Assembly (NCBI RefSeq): GCF_024623455.1
Contig: NZ_JANIPJ010000002.1
Location: 372,001 to 436,000 of the forward strand
Origin: Paenibacillus soyae
Lineage (GTDB): Bacteria > Bacillota > Bacilli > Paenibacillales > Paenibacillaceae
Length of the DNA stretch: 64,000 bases
Direction of reading: 5' to 3'
The position numbers and the translations under genes were made by a program. Numbering within the stretch: position 1 is the stretch's first letter; each line of letters begins with the position of its first letter. Of the stretch, positions 48,175 to 56,849 are shown piece after piece. Below the pieces are notes generated by a model, which was not told the DNA's origin, searched no databases, and was given only the letters and a program-made list of their open reading frames with translations.

Positions 48175-48953
48175 GTCTCCCCCTTGACGGACAACCAATG
48201 CCTTCCGCCGCGCGATTCAATATGGACCGGCACGTCAAAAAAAGCGCTTAGCCGCTCGGCATCCATTAGCTTCTCCGTCGCATCGGCGGCAAAAACCGCG
48301 CCGTCCTTAAGCAGCAGCGTATGCTTGAAGCAAGGCATGATTTCTTCGATGTGATGCGTTACGTAGACCATCGTCGGCGCTTGTTCTTCGTTTGCAAGGG
48401 CCTCCACCATGGACAGAAGACTTTCTCTGGCGAAGACGTCCAATCCCGTGCACGGCTCGTCCAGAATAAGCAGCTTTGGCGAACTCATAAGCGCTCTGCC
48501 GATCAGCACTCTTTGCCGTTCCCCCTGCGATAAGGTATGGTACGCCCTGTCCGCAAGCGATTCGCAGCCGAGCGAGCAGAGCAGCTGCCGGGCCCGCTCC
48601 CGGTCCGCGTCCTCCATCCGGTCATACACGCCAATTGTCGAATATTTGCCCGACAATACGATCTGGAATGCCGTCTCGCTGCCGTACAGCCGCTGCTGCA
48701 GCGAAGTGCTGACCCACCCGATGCTCTTTCGAAGCTCCCGGAGGTCATATTCCCCGAATGCGTGGCCAAGCACGCTGATTTTGCCTTTCGTTGGCCATAT
48801 GTATCCGTTAATCATATTAAGCAGCGTCGTTTTTCCCGAGCCGTTCAGCCCGAGGAGACACCAGTGTTCGCCGTTCTCGACGCGCCAGCTTACATCATTC
48901 AGAATCGAGTCGTTCTCCCGTTCCCAAGACACATGGGAAATATCGATGACCAT
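48159..48953 (-). CDS. ABC transporter ATP-binding protein
   Basis: 264 residues. Walker A GLNGSGKTTLL near residue 39, signature LSQGERQRVLIGRAL, Walker B LLILDEPCTGLD and switch histidine in YVTHHIEEI. It resembles the YlmA type of stand-alone ABC ATPase. ATG 48953 has GGGAGGAG upstream. No ABC permease is adjacent; the next gene is a membrane hydrolase whose start it overlaps by 16 bases, so the two may act together. Promoter at 48992-49020. Confidence 0.88.
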   Translation of the reverse strand: MVIDISHVSWERENDSILNDVSWRVENGEHWCLLGLNGSGKTTLLNMINGYIWPTKGKISVLGHAFGEYDLRELRKSIGWVSTSLQQRLYGSETAFQIVLSGKYSTIGVYDRMEDADRERARQLLCSLGCESLADRAYHTLSQGERQRVLIGRALMSSPKLLILDEPCTGLDVFARESLLSMVEALANEEQAPTMVYVTHHIEEIMPCFKHTLLLKDGAVFAADATEKLMDAERLSAFFDVPVHIESRGGRHWLSVKGETWRRI

Positions 48954-48991
48954 GCTTTCTCCTCCCACGCACGCAAATGGCAATCTATTCT

Positions 48992-49020
48992 ATCATACAT
49001 CCGATTAGCGCCCATGTAAA
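48992..49020 (-). promoter_or_regulatory. Sigma-A promoter of the ABC ATPase-hydrolase-helD operon
   Basis: TTTACA, 17 bases, TATGAT on the minus strand; predicted start about 32 bases before the ATP-binding protein. Its -35 touches the T run of the terminator of the gene before it. Confidence 0.65.
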
Positions 49021-49021
49021 A

Positions 49022-49048
49022 GATCGGCTCCCCGCAGGAGAGCCGATC
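49022..49048 (-). terminator. Terminator after the DUF4190 gene
   Basis: Perfect arms GATCGGCTC and GAGCCGATC with a short loop, followed on the minus strand by TTTTACATG. It starts 16 bases after the DUF4190 stop. Confidence 0.8.
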
Positions 49049-49063
49049 GCCGATCGGAATTCA

Positions 49064-49498
49064 TCACGTTAAGGCATAATAGAAAGGTACAATAACCAAA
49101 TTAAGTGCAACTGCAACCAGACCGATGGCCATTGCCCAGCCGCCCAAGCCCCTCGCTCCCTGACGGAAAGCAATATAGCCCATGACCGCCGCCGAAGCGC
49201 CGAGCAATACGGGCCAAATAAACCACGAAGCTATAGCGAAGATCAAAGAAACCCAACCGAGCGCGTGCCCGCTGGAACGCGTATCCTCACGATCATCGTC
49301 GTAGGCCCGATGCTCATTCCGTTCCGCCGTGCGTTCAATGTGCGCCGGAGGCATGCCGTAAGCAAAATCCGCGCCCATCTCCTCGTTGACGTTAGGGATA
49401 TGGTTCGGGTAACCGCTGTTCGTCGGAGCGTAGCTCGGCTCCGTTTCCTTCTCCGTGGAACGTTTGTATTCGATTTCATTGTCCTTGTTCTCGATCAT
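49064..49498 (-). CDS. DUF4190-like membrane protein
   Basis: 144 residues: a charged N-terminal half (about 1-75, many Glu, Asp and Asn) and two transmembrane helices in the C-terminal half with GWVSLIFAIASWFIWP and GYIAFRQGARGLGGWAMAIGLVAVALNLV in outline, the DUF4190 pattern. ATG 49498 has AAAGGAGTGA upstream. Function unknown. Confidence 0.75.
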   Translation of the reverse strand: MIENKDNEIEYKRSTEKETEPSYAPTNSGYPNHIPNVNEEMGADFAYGMPPAHIERTAERNEHRAYDDDREDTRSSGHALGWVSLIFAIASWFIWPVLLGASAAVMGYIAFRQGARGLGGWAMAIGLVAVALNLVIVPFYYALT

Positions 49499-49503
49499 TC
49501 CGT

Positions 49504-49716
49504 TCACTCCTTTGGCTTAAAGGTGTGGCAGCAGGTTGCGCCCGATTCCGTCGCCTGATCCTGATGGAACAAGCCTAATTCGTCGCCGGCGAACTCCTCC
49601 ATGAACGATACCTGGGAGTGCTGATCGATATCAATCATAATTTCTTTTGCGCCGCAATTGTTGCCTTCCTTCCAGAACGAGCAATTCGATACGCTGCAGG
49701 ATACGCCCTTTGGCAT
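49504..49716 (-). CDS. DUF1540 cysteine-rich protein
   Basis: 70 residues with VSCSVSNCSFWKEGNNCGAKEIMI and a C-terminal ATCCHTFKPKE, the DUF1540 pattern of six cysteines or so that probably bind metal. Found in spore formers; function unknown. The ATG at 49716 has GGAGGTGA seven bases upstream, but this site lies inside the 3-prime arm of a terminator-like hairpin (49722-49762), so its translation and transcription may be controlled. Confidence 0.85.
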   Translation of the reverse strand: MPKGVSCSVSNCSFWKEGNNCGAKEIMIDIDQHSQVSFMEEFAGDELGLFHQDQATESGATCCHTFKPKE

Positions 49717-49721
49717 AAAAA

Positions 49722-49762
49722 AATCACCTCCGCTACTCATTGTTTCTCGAGCGGAAGTGATT
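49722..49762 (-). terminator. Terminator-like hairpin containing the ribosome binding site of the DUF1540 gene
   Basis: On the minus strand arms AATCACTTCCGCT and AGCGGAGGTGATT pair over 13 bases (one U-G pair) around a 15-base loop and are followed by seven T and then the ATG. It starts ten bases after the ypuI stop. The 3-prime arm contains GGAGGTGA. Confidence 0.75.
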
Positions 49763-49771
49763 CATTCTGCC

Positions 49772-50272
49772 TTATTTTTGTCCTTGCATACGGCGCTGCG
49801 TCATATAATCGCTTTCGTAATAGGCCAGATCGTCGCGCAGCTCCTCGAATACCTTCGAAACGCCAAGCACTACGTTGCGCGCTTCGCGAACCGGCTTAAA
49901 GCGGAAGCGGATGGCGTCTTGTCCGGTGTAGGCATACCTTCCGTCCTCGGAATAACATTCATTCTTCGGATAGAAGAAGGCATTCACGCAATGATGATAG
50001 GCTTCGTACAGGGCGCGCTCTCCGAACTCCATATCGAAATTGGGCCTTCTCAGCAGAACGCCCAGTTTTTCAACCGATACTTCCGAGTAAACGAGAAGAT
50101 GTCTCAAATCAGACAGCAAGCCTTTGTAGAACAACACCGCGTCTTCTCCGCCGTTTTCTTCGGTCAGCTGGGGTACAGCATACTGGTTAAGGAACGGCTC
50201 CAGCTGGGCTACCGCTCCCTTTAGCTTGTCACGAGTGGATTCCGCTAGCGCTTTAACATTCGTCGATGGCAT
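49772..50272 (-). CDS. ypuI: YpuI family (DUF3907) protein
   Basis: 166 residues. Blocks LFYKGLLSDLRHLLVYSE, YEAYHHCVNAFFYPKNECYSEDGRYAYTGQDAIRF in outline and a C-terminal ELRDDLAYYESDYMTQRR match B. subtilis YpuI. Mostly helical, cytoplasmic, no known activity. ATG 50272 has AAGGGGA upstream; the longer frame to 50299 has none. Confidence 0.82.
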   Translation of the reverse strand: MPSTNVKALAESTRDKLKGAVAQLEPFLNQYAVPQLTEENGGEDAVLFYKGLLSDLRHLLVYSEVSVEKLGVLLRRPNFDMEFGERALYEAYHHCVNAFFYPKNECYSEDGRYAYTGQDAIRFRFKPVREARNVVLGVSKVFEELRDDLAYYESDYMTQRRMQGQK

Positions 50273-50449
50273 AAGGTAGATCCCCTTTCCTAATTGCAAA
50301 CAAAAAAACTATAAACATCAACATCGTACCACATATTGCTCCGAAACGGTACTGGCGATTCATCAATTGTCCGCATAAATTGTGTCGATCCACCTAATTC
50401 TAAGCATGATGCCGATCATCGTTTAATTGGAACTGGAGGTTTCTGCAGC

Positions 50450-52303
50450 ATGCGAAAATCATGGATCACCGCGTTTACCGTGTTGACATTGGCGGCTCTT
50501 CTTATTCCCGGAACCCGATTGCTTGCGCCGGATCGTGAAGCGCGGAACGAAGATGAATACCCGAGAACCGCTCCGTTCTCGGCCGAGTCCGAGCAGAAGC
50601 AAAAATTTACGGCGCTGCAGAACGACATGACCGCGACGGCCCTGCTTATGAACTCGGAAACCAAAAAGGATTTCCGAAACGTTCTCGCGCGCAGCGGACG
50701 TTCCGATTCGAAAGCGCTGGCCGAGATCGACGCGCTTATGGGCGAGCATTCGCATATCGGGTATATCGGCTGGCAATCGGAGGGCATACAGCGCCACCGC
50801 GGCGAAATGCCAGAATCGCCGGATAACGCGGCTCAATCTTATGCCAGGGAAGCATCCGCTCATATCGCAAACGGTCAAGCTTATGAATCTCCGGCCTTCG
50901 AAGCAAGCAACGGCAGCCGTTATGTCGTGCTTGGCGTTCCCAGCCAAACGGACAAAGGAACAGGCGTAGTCGGGTTTGTTAAGCAGGATATCGTCAAAAG
51001 AGTCGAGCAGCATCAAAAGCAAAACCTGCGTCTCATCCCCTATCCTGCGGAGGGCAACTACCGGATCGAATCGGTGAAGCCGAACTCGACGGTCGACACA
51101 ACCGTCCGCACCGGGGAAGACAACGGCAACGCCAGCCATTATCACATTCGCGACGTTGTCGTTCATATCGATCACGTCCTGACGGATAACGAAATGAACA
51201 AAATCAAGTCCGACATTAATATGGAATCCGTCCAGCAGCTCGGCGACAACTACATTTTCCGTTCGAAAACGCTGGAAACCAAGCAGTTGATGGACTATTT
51301 CAAGAAAAACTGGAAGCCGCGTTTCGCCGAGCCGAACTATTTGTACTTGACGAATGACGAAGCGACGGGCGCAAGCGCGATCGTGCCGAACGACGCGCTA
51401 TATTCCGAGTACCAATGGAATCTCCCTTCCATCGAAGCCGAGAAAGGCTGGGCGGTGTCCAAGGGAGACGAGGGCGTCATTATCGCCGTGCTCGACACCG
51501 GGGTCCAGCTTAACCATCCCGATCTGCAAGGCAAGCTCGTCGAGGGGACGAACATCGTGGACGAAGCGGCCAAGCCGAACGACGATGTCGGCCACGGGAC
51601 GCATGTGTCCGGCATTATCGGCGCTTCGGTCAACAACGGGGAAGGCGTGGCCGGCGTCTCTTGGTTTAATAAGATCATGCCCGTCAAGGTGCTTGACAGC
51701 AGCGGTGCCGGCTCCACCTATGCGGTGGCGCAGGGCATCATCTGGGCCGTCGACCACGGAGCGAAGGTTATCAATATGAGCCTTGGCAACTATGCGGAAG
51801 CCGACTTCCTTCACGACGCGATCAAATACGCGTACGAGCGCGACGTCGTCTTGATTGCCGCAAGCGGGAACGACAATACCGAGCGTCCCGGCTATCCGGC
51901 GGCGTATCCCGAAGTATTCGCCGTTGCCGCAACCAACAACAACAAAGAAAAAGCGTCCTTCTCGAACTACGGAGACTATATTGATGTCGCCGCTCCGGGC
52001 GACAGCATCGCGAGCACGTATCCGGGAAGCCAGTATGCGGCATTGTCCGGCACGTCGATGGCCAGCCCGCACGTCGCGGCGCTGGCCGGCTTGATCCGGT
52101 CCGTGAACCCGGATTTGAACAATGAAGAAGTGATGGAGATTATGCGTTCGTCCGCTCGCGATTTGGGTACCGAAGGTAAAGACAAATATTTTGGCTACGG
52201 GGAAATCGACGTCATTCAGGCGCTGTCCACCGCTTCGAACTACAGCGGCGCGCTGCAGACGTATCCACAGCAAGTGAAGCGCAAGCTCGAAAGACTGAAG
52301 TAA
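50450..52303 (+). CDS. Secreted subtilisin-like serine protease (S8) with extra N-terminal domain
   Basis: 617 residues. An N-terminal hydrophobic segment (about 8-25) serves as signal or anchor. Residues about 45-195 form an extra domain with HSHIGYIGWQSEG and RYVVLGVPSQ..GVVGFVKQDI, reminiscent of extracellular Cache-type sensors. Then a propeptide-like region (about 225-300) and a catalytic domain with D349 (VLDTGVQLNHPDL), H382 (GHGTHVSGI) and S536 (GTSMASPHVAAL). ATG 50450 has GGAGGT upstream; an upstream in-frame ATG at 50336 would bury the signal. A terminator follows. Confidence 0.9.
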   Translation: MRKSWITAFTVLTLAALLIPGTRLLAPDREARNEDEYPRTAPFSAESEQKQKFTALQNDMTATALLMNSETKKDFRNVLARSGRSDSKALAEIDALMGEHSHIGYIGWQSEGIQRHRGEMPESPDNAAQSYAREASAHIANGQAYESPAFEASNGSRYVVLGVPSQTDKGTGVVGFVKQDIVKRVEQHQKQNLRLIPYPAEGNYRIESVKPNSTVDTTVRTGEDNGNASHYHIRDVVVHIDHVLTDNEMNKIKSDINMESVQQLGDNYIFRSKTLETKQLMDYFKKNWKPRFAEPNYLYLTNDEATGASAIVPNDALYSEYQWNLPSIEAEKGWAVSKGDEGVIIAVLDTGVQLNHPDLQGKLVEGTNIVDEAAKPNDDVGHGTHVSGIIGASVNNGEGVAGVSWFNKIMPVKVLDSSGAGSTYAVAQGIIWAVDHGAKVINMSLGNYAEADFLHDAIKYAYERDVVLIAASGNDNTERPGYPAAYPEVFAVAATNNNKEKASFSNYGDYIDVAAPGDSIASTYPGSQYAALSGTSMASPHVAALAGLIRSVNPDLNNEEVMEIMRSSARDLGTEGKDKYFGYGEIDVIQALSTASNYSGALQTYPQQVKRKLERLK

Positions 52304-52312
52304 ACGAACGCA

Positions 52313-52355
52313 AAGAGGGCGTCCTGTCATGTGTGTACATGCCGGACGCCCTCTT
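52313..52355. terminator. Bidirectional terminator between the S8 protease gene and rnpB
   Basis: Perfect arms AAGAGGGCGTCC and GGACGCCCTCTT around a 19-base loop. It can serve both the plus-strand protease gene and the minus-strand RNase P RNA. Confidence 0.8.
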
Positions 52356-52382
52356 ATCGTTCGTATTCAATTCATCTTACCG

Positions 52383-52804
52383 TTCGGAAAGCTTGCCGTA
52401 AGCCGGGTTCTGTACTCCTGGTGGTTCGAACGGGAACGACCCTCCCACTGTGGAGCGACAATCATCTATCTAGGCCGTACATTGCTGCACGGCTCCAGCA
52501 ACCAACCCGGACGCGCCTCGGGCAAAGGCTGCAGCCTCGAAAGCTGCGGCGTCCTCTCGGTCTTGCTCCAGATGGGGTTTACCAGGAACGTAGTCACCCA
52601 CGCTCCTCGTGGTCTCTTACACCACGGTTCCACCCTTGCCTGATCTGCTAGCGGCCGCTAGCAGCCATCGGCGGTCCATTTCTGTGGCACTATCCTTCAG
52701 CTCGCGCTGACTGGACGTTATCCAGCATCCTGCCCTATGGAGCCCGGACTTTCCTCTCGCAGCTCGCGCTGCCAGCGATTGTCTGTCAAACTTTCCGTTT
52801 GCAC
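52383..52804 (-). ncRNA. rnpB: RNase P RNA (type B)
   Basis: Catalytic RNA that trims the 5-prime ends of pre-tRNAs. Universally conserved GAGGAAAGTCCGGGCTCC (complement near 52738-52755) and the 3-prime ACAGAACCCGGCTTACGGC (near 52393-52411) are present. The ends pair as helix P1: CGGAAAGTTTG (52797-52787) with CAAGCTTTCCG (52395-52385), one G-U pair. About 420 nucleotides, fitting the Firmicute type. The 5-prime end follows from the promoter at 52810-52838; both ends are good to a few bases. Confidence 0.95.
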
Positions 52805-52809
52805 GCTTA

Positions 52810-52838
52810 AGTATACAAGGTTTGCTCCGAAAGCTCAA
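52810..52838 (-). promoter_or_regulatory. Sigma-A promoter of rnpB
   Basis: TTGAGC, 17 bases, TATACT on the minus strand. It places the transcript start at about 52804, consistent with helix P1. Confidence 0.75.
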
Positions 52839-52883
52839 CCCTGTAAGTCCTGTCTGCTGTGACAGCGGCTGCCAGCTAACGCC

Positions 52884-54005
52884 CTATACGAAGACGAACG
52901 GTTCGGTATTCAGCTTGGAAGGCACGGCGATAGTCTCCGATTTGCTTTCCGCCAGACGATCATTCAGCCATTCCGCCACTTTCGTTTTCATGACCTTCTC
53001 GATGTTATGGCCGGCGTCGATAATCGTCATGCCCGCCGCAAGCGCGTCATGCGCCGTATGATAATCGATATCTCCCGTCACGAGCACATCGGCGCCCGCA
53101 AACATGGCATGTCTTACATACTTGGCCCCCGCGCCGCCGAGAACGGCCGCTTTGCGGATCGGTTTGTCAAGCGGTCCGACGACCCGCAGCATCGGGACGT
53201 CGAACGCGCCCTTCAGCCTATGAGCCAGCTCCCCTAAAGTAAATGGGGCTTTCAGCTTGCCCGCTCTTCCAAGACCATACGATCTGCCCGTCAAATCTAC
53301 AGGATACAGGTCGTATGCAACCTCCTCGTACGGATGAGCCTTCAGCATGGCTGATACCGTTTTGCGGTGAATGCTGTAGGGCACGATCGTCTCGATGCGA
53401 ACTTCATCCGCATATTCCAGCTCGCCTTGTTTGCCGATGAACGGGTTCGTGCCTTCGCCAGGCCTAAACGTGCCTTGACCGCGAATATTGAAGCTGCAGC
53501 AGCTATAATCGCCTATTTCTCCGGCACCAGTCCGCCAGATTGCCTCGAGGACGCTCTTGTGATGGCTCTCGGGAACGAATACGACGAGCTTGTACAGCTT
53601 ATCGGTATGAACCTCCTCGAGGGATTGGCGTCCTTCCTCTTCGATGCCGATTTGATCCGCGAGCCAATCGTTAATCCCGCCGTCCGTCACATCCAGATTC
53701 GTGTGGGAGATATAGACGGCGATATCGTTTTTGATCAGCTTTTCGTACAGCTTCCCCGCGGGCGTCGAGGTATCCAGCTTGGCGATCGGACGGAAAATGA
53801 TCGCGTGATGCGCGATAATCAGATTCGCGCCCGCTTCGATGGCTTCGTCCACCACTTCATCCGTTACGTCGAGCGCCACGAGCGCTTTCGATATCGGTTT
53901 GTTCAGCGTGCCGAGCTGCAGTCCGATCTTATCGTTCTCCACCGCGTAGTGCTTTGGAGCCAACCGCTCCATCAGTTGAATCAATGCCGCGCCATTCGTA
54001 AGCAC
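52884..54005 (-). CDS. Nif3-like dinuclear metal centre protein (YqfO family)
   Basis: 373 residues. Nif3 halves at each end: N-terminal IGLQLGTLNKPISKALVALDVT and NLIIAHHAIIFRP, C-terminal VLVTGDIDYHTAHDALAAGMTIIDAGH, both supplying His/Asp metal ligands. An inserted PII/CutA-like domain (about 130-235) is typical of the longer Bacillus YqfO form. Sometimes annotated as a GTP cyclohydrolase I type; no activity is certain. Its start overlaps trmK by 25 bases, as in B. subtilis. Confidence 0.9.
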   Translation of the reverse strand: MLTNGAALIQLMERLAPKHYAVENDKIGLQLGTLNKPISKALVALDVTDEVVDEAIEAGANLIIAHHAIIFRPIAKLDTSTPAGKLYEKLIKNDIAVYISHTNLDVTDGGINDWLADQIGIEEEGRQSLEEVHTDKLYKLVVFVPESHHKSVLEAIWRTGAGEIGDYSCCSFNIRGQGTFRPGEGTNPFIGKQGELEYADEVRIETIVPYSIHRKTVSAMLKAHPYEEVAYDLYPVDLTGRSYGLGRAGKLKAPFTLGELAHRLKGAFDVPMLRVVGPLDKPIRKAAVLGGAGAKYVRHAMFAGADVLVTGDIDYHTAHDALAAGMTIIDAGHNIEKVMKTKVAEWLNDRLAESKSETIAVPSKLNTEPFVFV

Positions 54006-54754
54006 TTCAGCACCTCCTCGATTCGTTCGATATCCGCTTGGAATTGCTCCCTCTTGCTTGCGGCTTCGGGCAAATCCGAAGCGCTCATTTGCTTCCTTAT
54101 CTTCTCCAGCTTCTCGATCTCAAGACGCCACTTCTCTTCGAGCGTCTCGCTGCCTTCGCGGATCAAGTGCGGCCCCATTCGAATTAACAGCCCTTTGAGC
54201 GCGGAGCGATCCCAATCCAGAGGAAGAAACGACCCGTCGTATAGCTTCGCGTTTAAAGCTTCCGCATCCGGCTGGCGTTTGGCATGCAGCACCTCGTAAA
54301 TTTTGCCGTCCTCCTCGAGAATCGACTCATTCGCAAGATACCAGCCTTGCTCCAGAAGCCAAAGCCGTACGGCATCTTCCCCTACATTCGGTTGCAGCAC
54401 TAGCTCCGTAACGCCCTCCAGCTTGCCGGCCTGACGCCCGGTCTCCAATATTTCGCGCATGAGCAGACCGCCCATACCCGCAATCGTAACGGTATCCGTC
54501 TCTCCCGGTTTCAGCACGGCCAGTCCGTCGCCCTGCCGCACCTCCAGCAGCGCGGTCAAATTGGCGTCCGCCGCTTGTTTCTTCGCCGCCATATACGGGC
54601 CGGCGTTGAGCTCGCCAGCTATGGCAGAGCGCGATTTTCCGCTTTGCAGCAAATAAACAGGCAGCAGAGCGTGATCGGAACCAATATCCGCCACGCGGCC
54701 TCCCGTCGATACGTAATCCGCAATTCGCTGCAGACGTTTCGATAATTTGATCAT
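53981..54754 (-). CDS. trmK: tRNA (adenine-N1)-methyltransferase TrmK
   Basis: SAM-dependent enzyme that methylates A22 in tRNA. 257 residues: Rossmann domain with RVADIGSDHALLPVYLL near residue 20, AGELNAGPYMAAKKQA, TVTIAGMGGLLMREIL (the catalytic NPPY-replacing motif region), and a C-terminal coiled coil (about 200-255). Start ATG 54754 forms a TAATG junction with the gene before it; the frame is open to 55165 but that part is the opposite reading of another gene. Corresponds to YqfN, next to sigA. Confidence 0.93.
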   Translation of the reverse strand: MIKLSKRLQRIADYVSTGGRVADIGSDHALLPVYLLQSGKSRSAIAGELNAGPYMAAKKQAADANLTALLEVRQGDGLAVLKPGETDTVTIAGMGGLLMREILETGRQAGKLEGVTELVLQPNVGEDAVRLWLLEQGWYLANESILEEDGKIYEVLHAKRQPDAEALNAKLYDGSFLPLDWDRSALKGLLIRMGPHLIREGSETLEEKWRLEIEKLEKIRKQMSASDLPEAASKREQFQADIERIEEVLKCLRMARH

Positions 54755-55596
54755 TAAGCCACCCACACCATCCATTGCTTCCGCAACGCGAAGAGAAGTC
54801 CTCCGCCTATTGCGATTTTTGTAATTAGCTGCAGATGCAGCCATGCCGTGTCTTTCACGATGACCAGCGTGTATAATTCCGGTATCAGCCAAGCCATCGC
54901 GCAGGTCAGAAAAAGAATCGCCGCGGTCGGCTTGCTCCAACGATGGAAGAACCAGCTGCTCCACCCGAACAAGATTGCGAGCGGCAGCCAGAAGAGCTGA
55001 ACCTCGTACCATGTCGGTTCGGGAGCATAACGGGAAAGAAGCCACCCATAGACAAGCAGCGCGCTTAACCAGCCGCATTGATGTAGAATATGTATTCGCG
55101 CGAGAATGCCGTAGACGATCCAGAAAAGCGCGCAGAACGCAAGCATCCCGGTCTTCCAGCCCCAATCGGTCAGCTCATGAAGCTGAAGGATATGCATGCC
55201 TCCGCCCAGCAATATCAGCATCCCCATGCTGATAAGGGATAAACCTAGCGATTCGTTCCGATGGCGCATTCTATGGCCAATCCACATAAAAGAGAGGACC
55301 GCGCCAAGTACGACGCCAATTTGCAATACGGGATGAAAACGGCTAAAATAAAGCACAACGAAGGAAATTAAGGTAAAAGTTCCAAATGTAAGCAGCCATT
55401 GTTTGCCCGTGGCCTTCTGCACGGCGGCAATCGCTTTGCCGACCGCATGCGTCGGCGACTCGGCGCGATCAGCATCTTGGCTTTCGGGATCGGCATATAA
55501 ATTAAGCAAAAAGTCGCAGTACTGATCCGGAAGCAGCTTGCTCCTGCGCCAATAATCGATTTCTTTTACGATCGTTTGCCTGCGTTCCTGATTCAT
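54754..55596 (-). CDS. DUF2157-like multipass membrane protein
   Basis: 280 residues: a cytoplasmic N-terminus (about 1-65) with MNQERRQTIVKEIDYWRRSKLLPDQYCDFLLNLY in outline, which is the DUF2157-type helical motif, then eight or nine transmembrane helices. ATG 55596 has AAAGGA nine bases upstream. It is joined to trmK by a one-base overlap (TAATG), so the two and the Nif3 gene form one operon. Function unknown. Confidence 0.72.
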   Translation of the reverse strand: MNQERRQTIVKEIDYWRRSKLLPDQYCDFLLNLYADPESQDADRAESPTHAVGKAIAAVQKATGKQWLLTFGTFTLISFVVLYFSRFHPVLQIGVVLGAVLSFMWIGHRMRHRNESLGLSLISMGMLILLGGGMHILQLHELTDWGWKTGMLAFCALFWIVYGILARIHILHQCGWLSALLVYGWLLSRYAPEPTWYEVQLFWLPLAILFGWSSWFFHRWSKPTAAILFLTCAMAWLIPELYTLVIVKDTAWLHLQLITKIAIGGGLLFALRKQWMVWVA

Positions 55597-55644
55597 GGTG
55601 TCAAGCATCCTTTCCATCCGTCTACGCTCGCACATTGGAAAAAA

Positions 55645-55670
55645 GACCTCGCTGCCTAAGCAGAAAGGTC
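55645..55670 (-). terminator. Terminator after sigA
   Basis: Arms GACCT and AGGTC with inner CTGC/GCAG, followed on the minus strand by TTTTTT. It separates the dnaG-sigA unit from DUF2157-trmK. Confidence 0.75.
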
Positions 55671-55683
55671 ATGGGTATCGCCA

Positions 55684-56814
55684 TTATTCGAGGAAATCTT
55701 TAAGTCGCTTGCTGCGGCTCGGATGACGAAGCTTCCGCAGCGCTTTCGCTTCGATCTGTCTAATCCTCTCGCGCGTAACGCCGAACACTTTGCCTACTTC
55801 CTCCAGCGTTCTTGTCCGCCCGTCATCCAGGCCGAAACGAAGACGAAGCACATTCTCTTCGCGCTCGGTGAGCGTATCGAGCACGTCTTCCAGCTGCTCC
55901 TTCAGAAGCTCATAGGCTGCGGCATCGGCAGGAGCCAAAGCTTCCTGATCCTCGATGAAATCGCCGAGATGCGAATCGTCTTCCTCGCCAATTGGCGTTT
56001 CCAGCGATACCGGCTCCTGTGCGATTTTCATAATCTCCCGCACCTTCTCCGTGCTAAGCTCCATCTCAACGGCGATTTCCTCCGGCGTGGGTTCGCGTCC
56101 AAGCTCCTGCAGGAGCTGACGGGATACGCGAATCAGCTTGTTAATCGTCTCCACCATATGAACCGGAATTCGGATCGTTCTTGCTTGGTCCGCGATCGCG
56201 CGCGTAATCGCCTGCCGGATCCACCACGTCGCGTACGTGCTGAACTTAAAGCCTTTCTGGTGATCGAATTTTTCAACCGCCTTGATCAGGCCCATGTTGC
56301 CTTCTTGAATCAAGTCCAAGAACAACATCCCGCGGCCGACGTAACGCTTGGCGATGCTGACAACGAGACGCAAGTTAGCCTCTGCCAATCTCCGTTTCGC
56401 TTCTTCGTCCCCGTTCTCGATGCGGATCGCCAGCTCGATCTCGTCGTCCGCCGACAGGAGCGGCACGCGGCCGATTTCTTTTAAGTACATCCGAACAGGG
56501 TCGTTGATTTTGATGCCTGGCGGAAGAGCAAGGTCGTCGTCAAAGTTGAAATCGTCTCCATCCCGTTCGGCGTCGTCGTTCGACGCGCGCATCGGATGAT
56601 CTTCGTCGCTCTCGTTCAGTACCTCGATTCCATGATCGTCCAGCTGCTCGAAAAACTCGTCGATCTGCTCCGGATCTTGATCAAAGGGAGAAAGTTTCTC
56701 CATGATTTCTTTATACGTTAAGGAGGATCTTTTCTTGCCAAGCTCGATAAGCTGATCCTTGACCTGGTCCAGCTTCTGTTCGGTATCTAATTCAGTATGT
56801 TGATCGTTCGCCAT
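55684..56814 (-). CDS. sigA: RNA polymerase primary sigma factor SigA (RpoD)
   Basis: 376 residues. Region 1.1 (about 1-75), region 1.2 with [17 protein letters not shown], region 2 with [36 protein letters not shown] in outline and [22 protein letters not shown] (promoter melting and -10 reading), region 3, and region 4 with [30 protein letters not shown] (-35 reading). It lies 35 bases after dnaG, as in the macromolecular synthesis operon. ATG 56814 has AGGAGGGAG. Confidence 0.98.
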   Translation of the reverse strand: MANDQHTELDTEQKLDQVKDQLIELGKKRSSLTYKEIMEKLSPFDQDPEQIDEFFEQLDDHGIEVLNESDEDHPMRASNDDAERDGDDFNFDDDLALPPGIKINDPVRMYLKEIGRVPLLSADDEIELAIRIENGDEEAKRRLAEANLRLVVSIAKRYVGRGMLFLDLIQEGNMGLIKAVEKFDHQKGFKFSTYATWWIRQAITRAIADQARTIRIPVHMVETINKLIRVSRQLLQELGREPTPEEIAVEMELSTEKVREIMKIAQEPVSLETPIGEEDDSHLGDFIEDQEALAPADAAAYELLKEQLEDVLDTLTEREENVLRLRFGLDDGRTRTLEEVGKVFGVTRERIRQIEAKALRKLRHPSRSKRLKDFLE

Positions 56815-56849
56815 TTCCGACTCCCTCCTCCCTAGAATTCATCATGAAG

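Noticed and set aside
52329..52651. Two overlapping plus-strand frames of about 105 codons
   Set aside because: They lie on the complement of the RNase P RNA gene.
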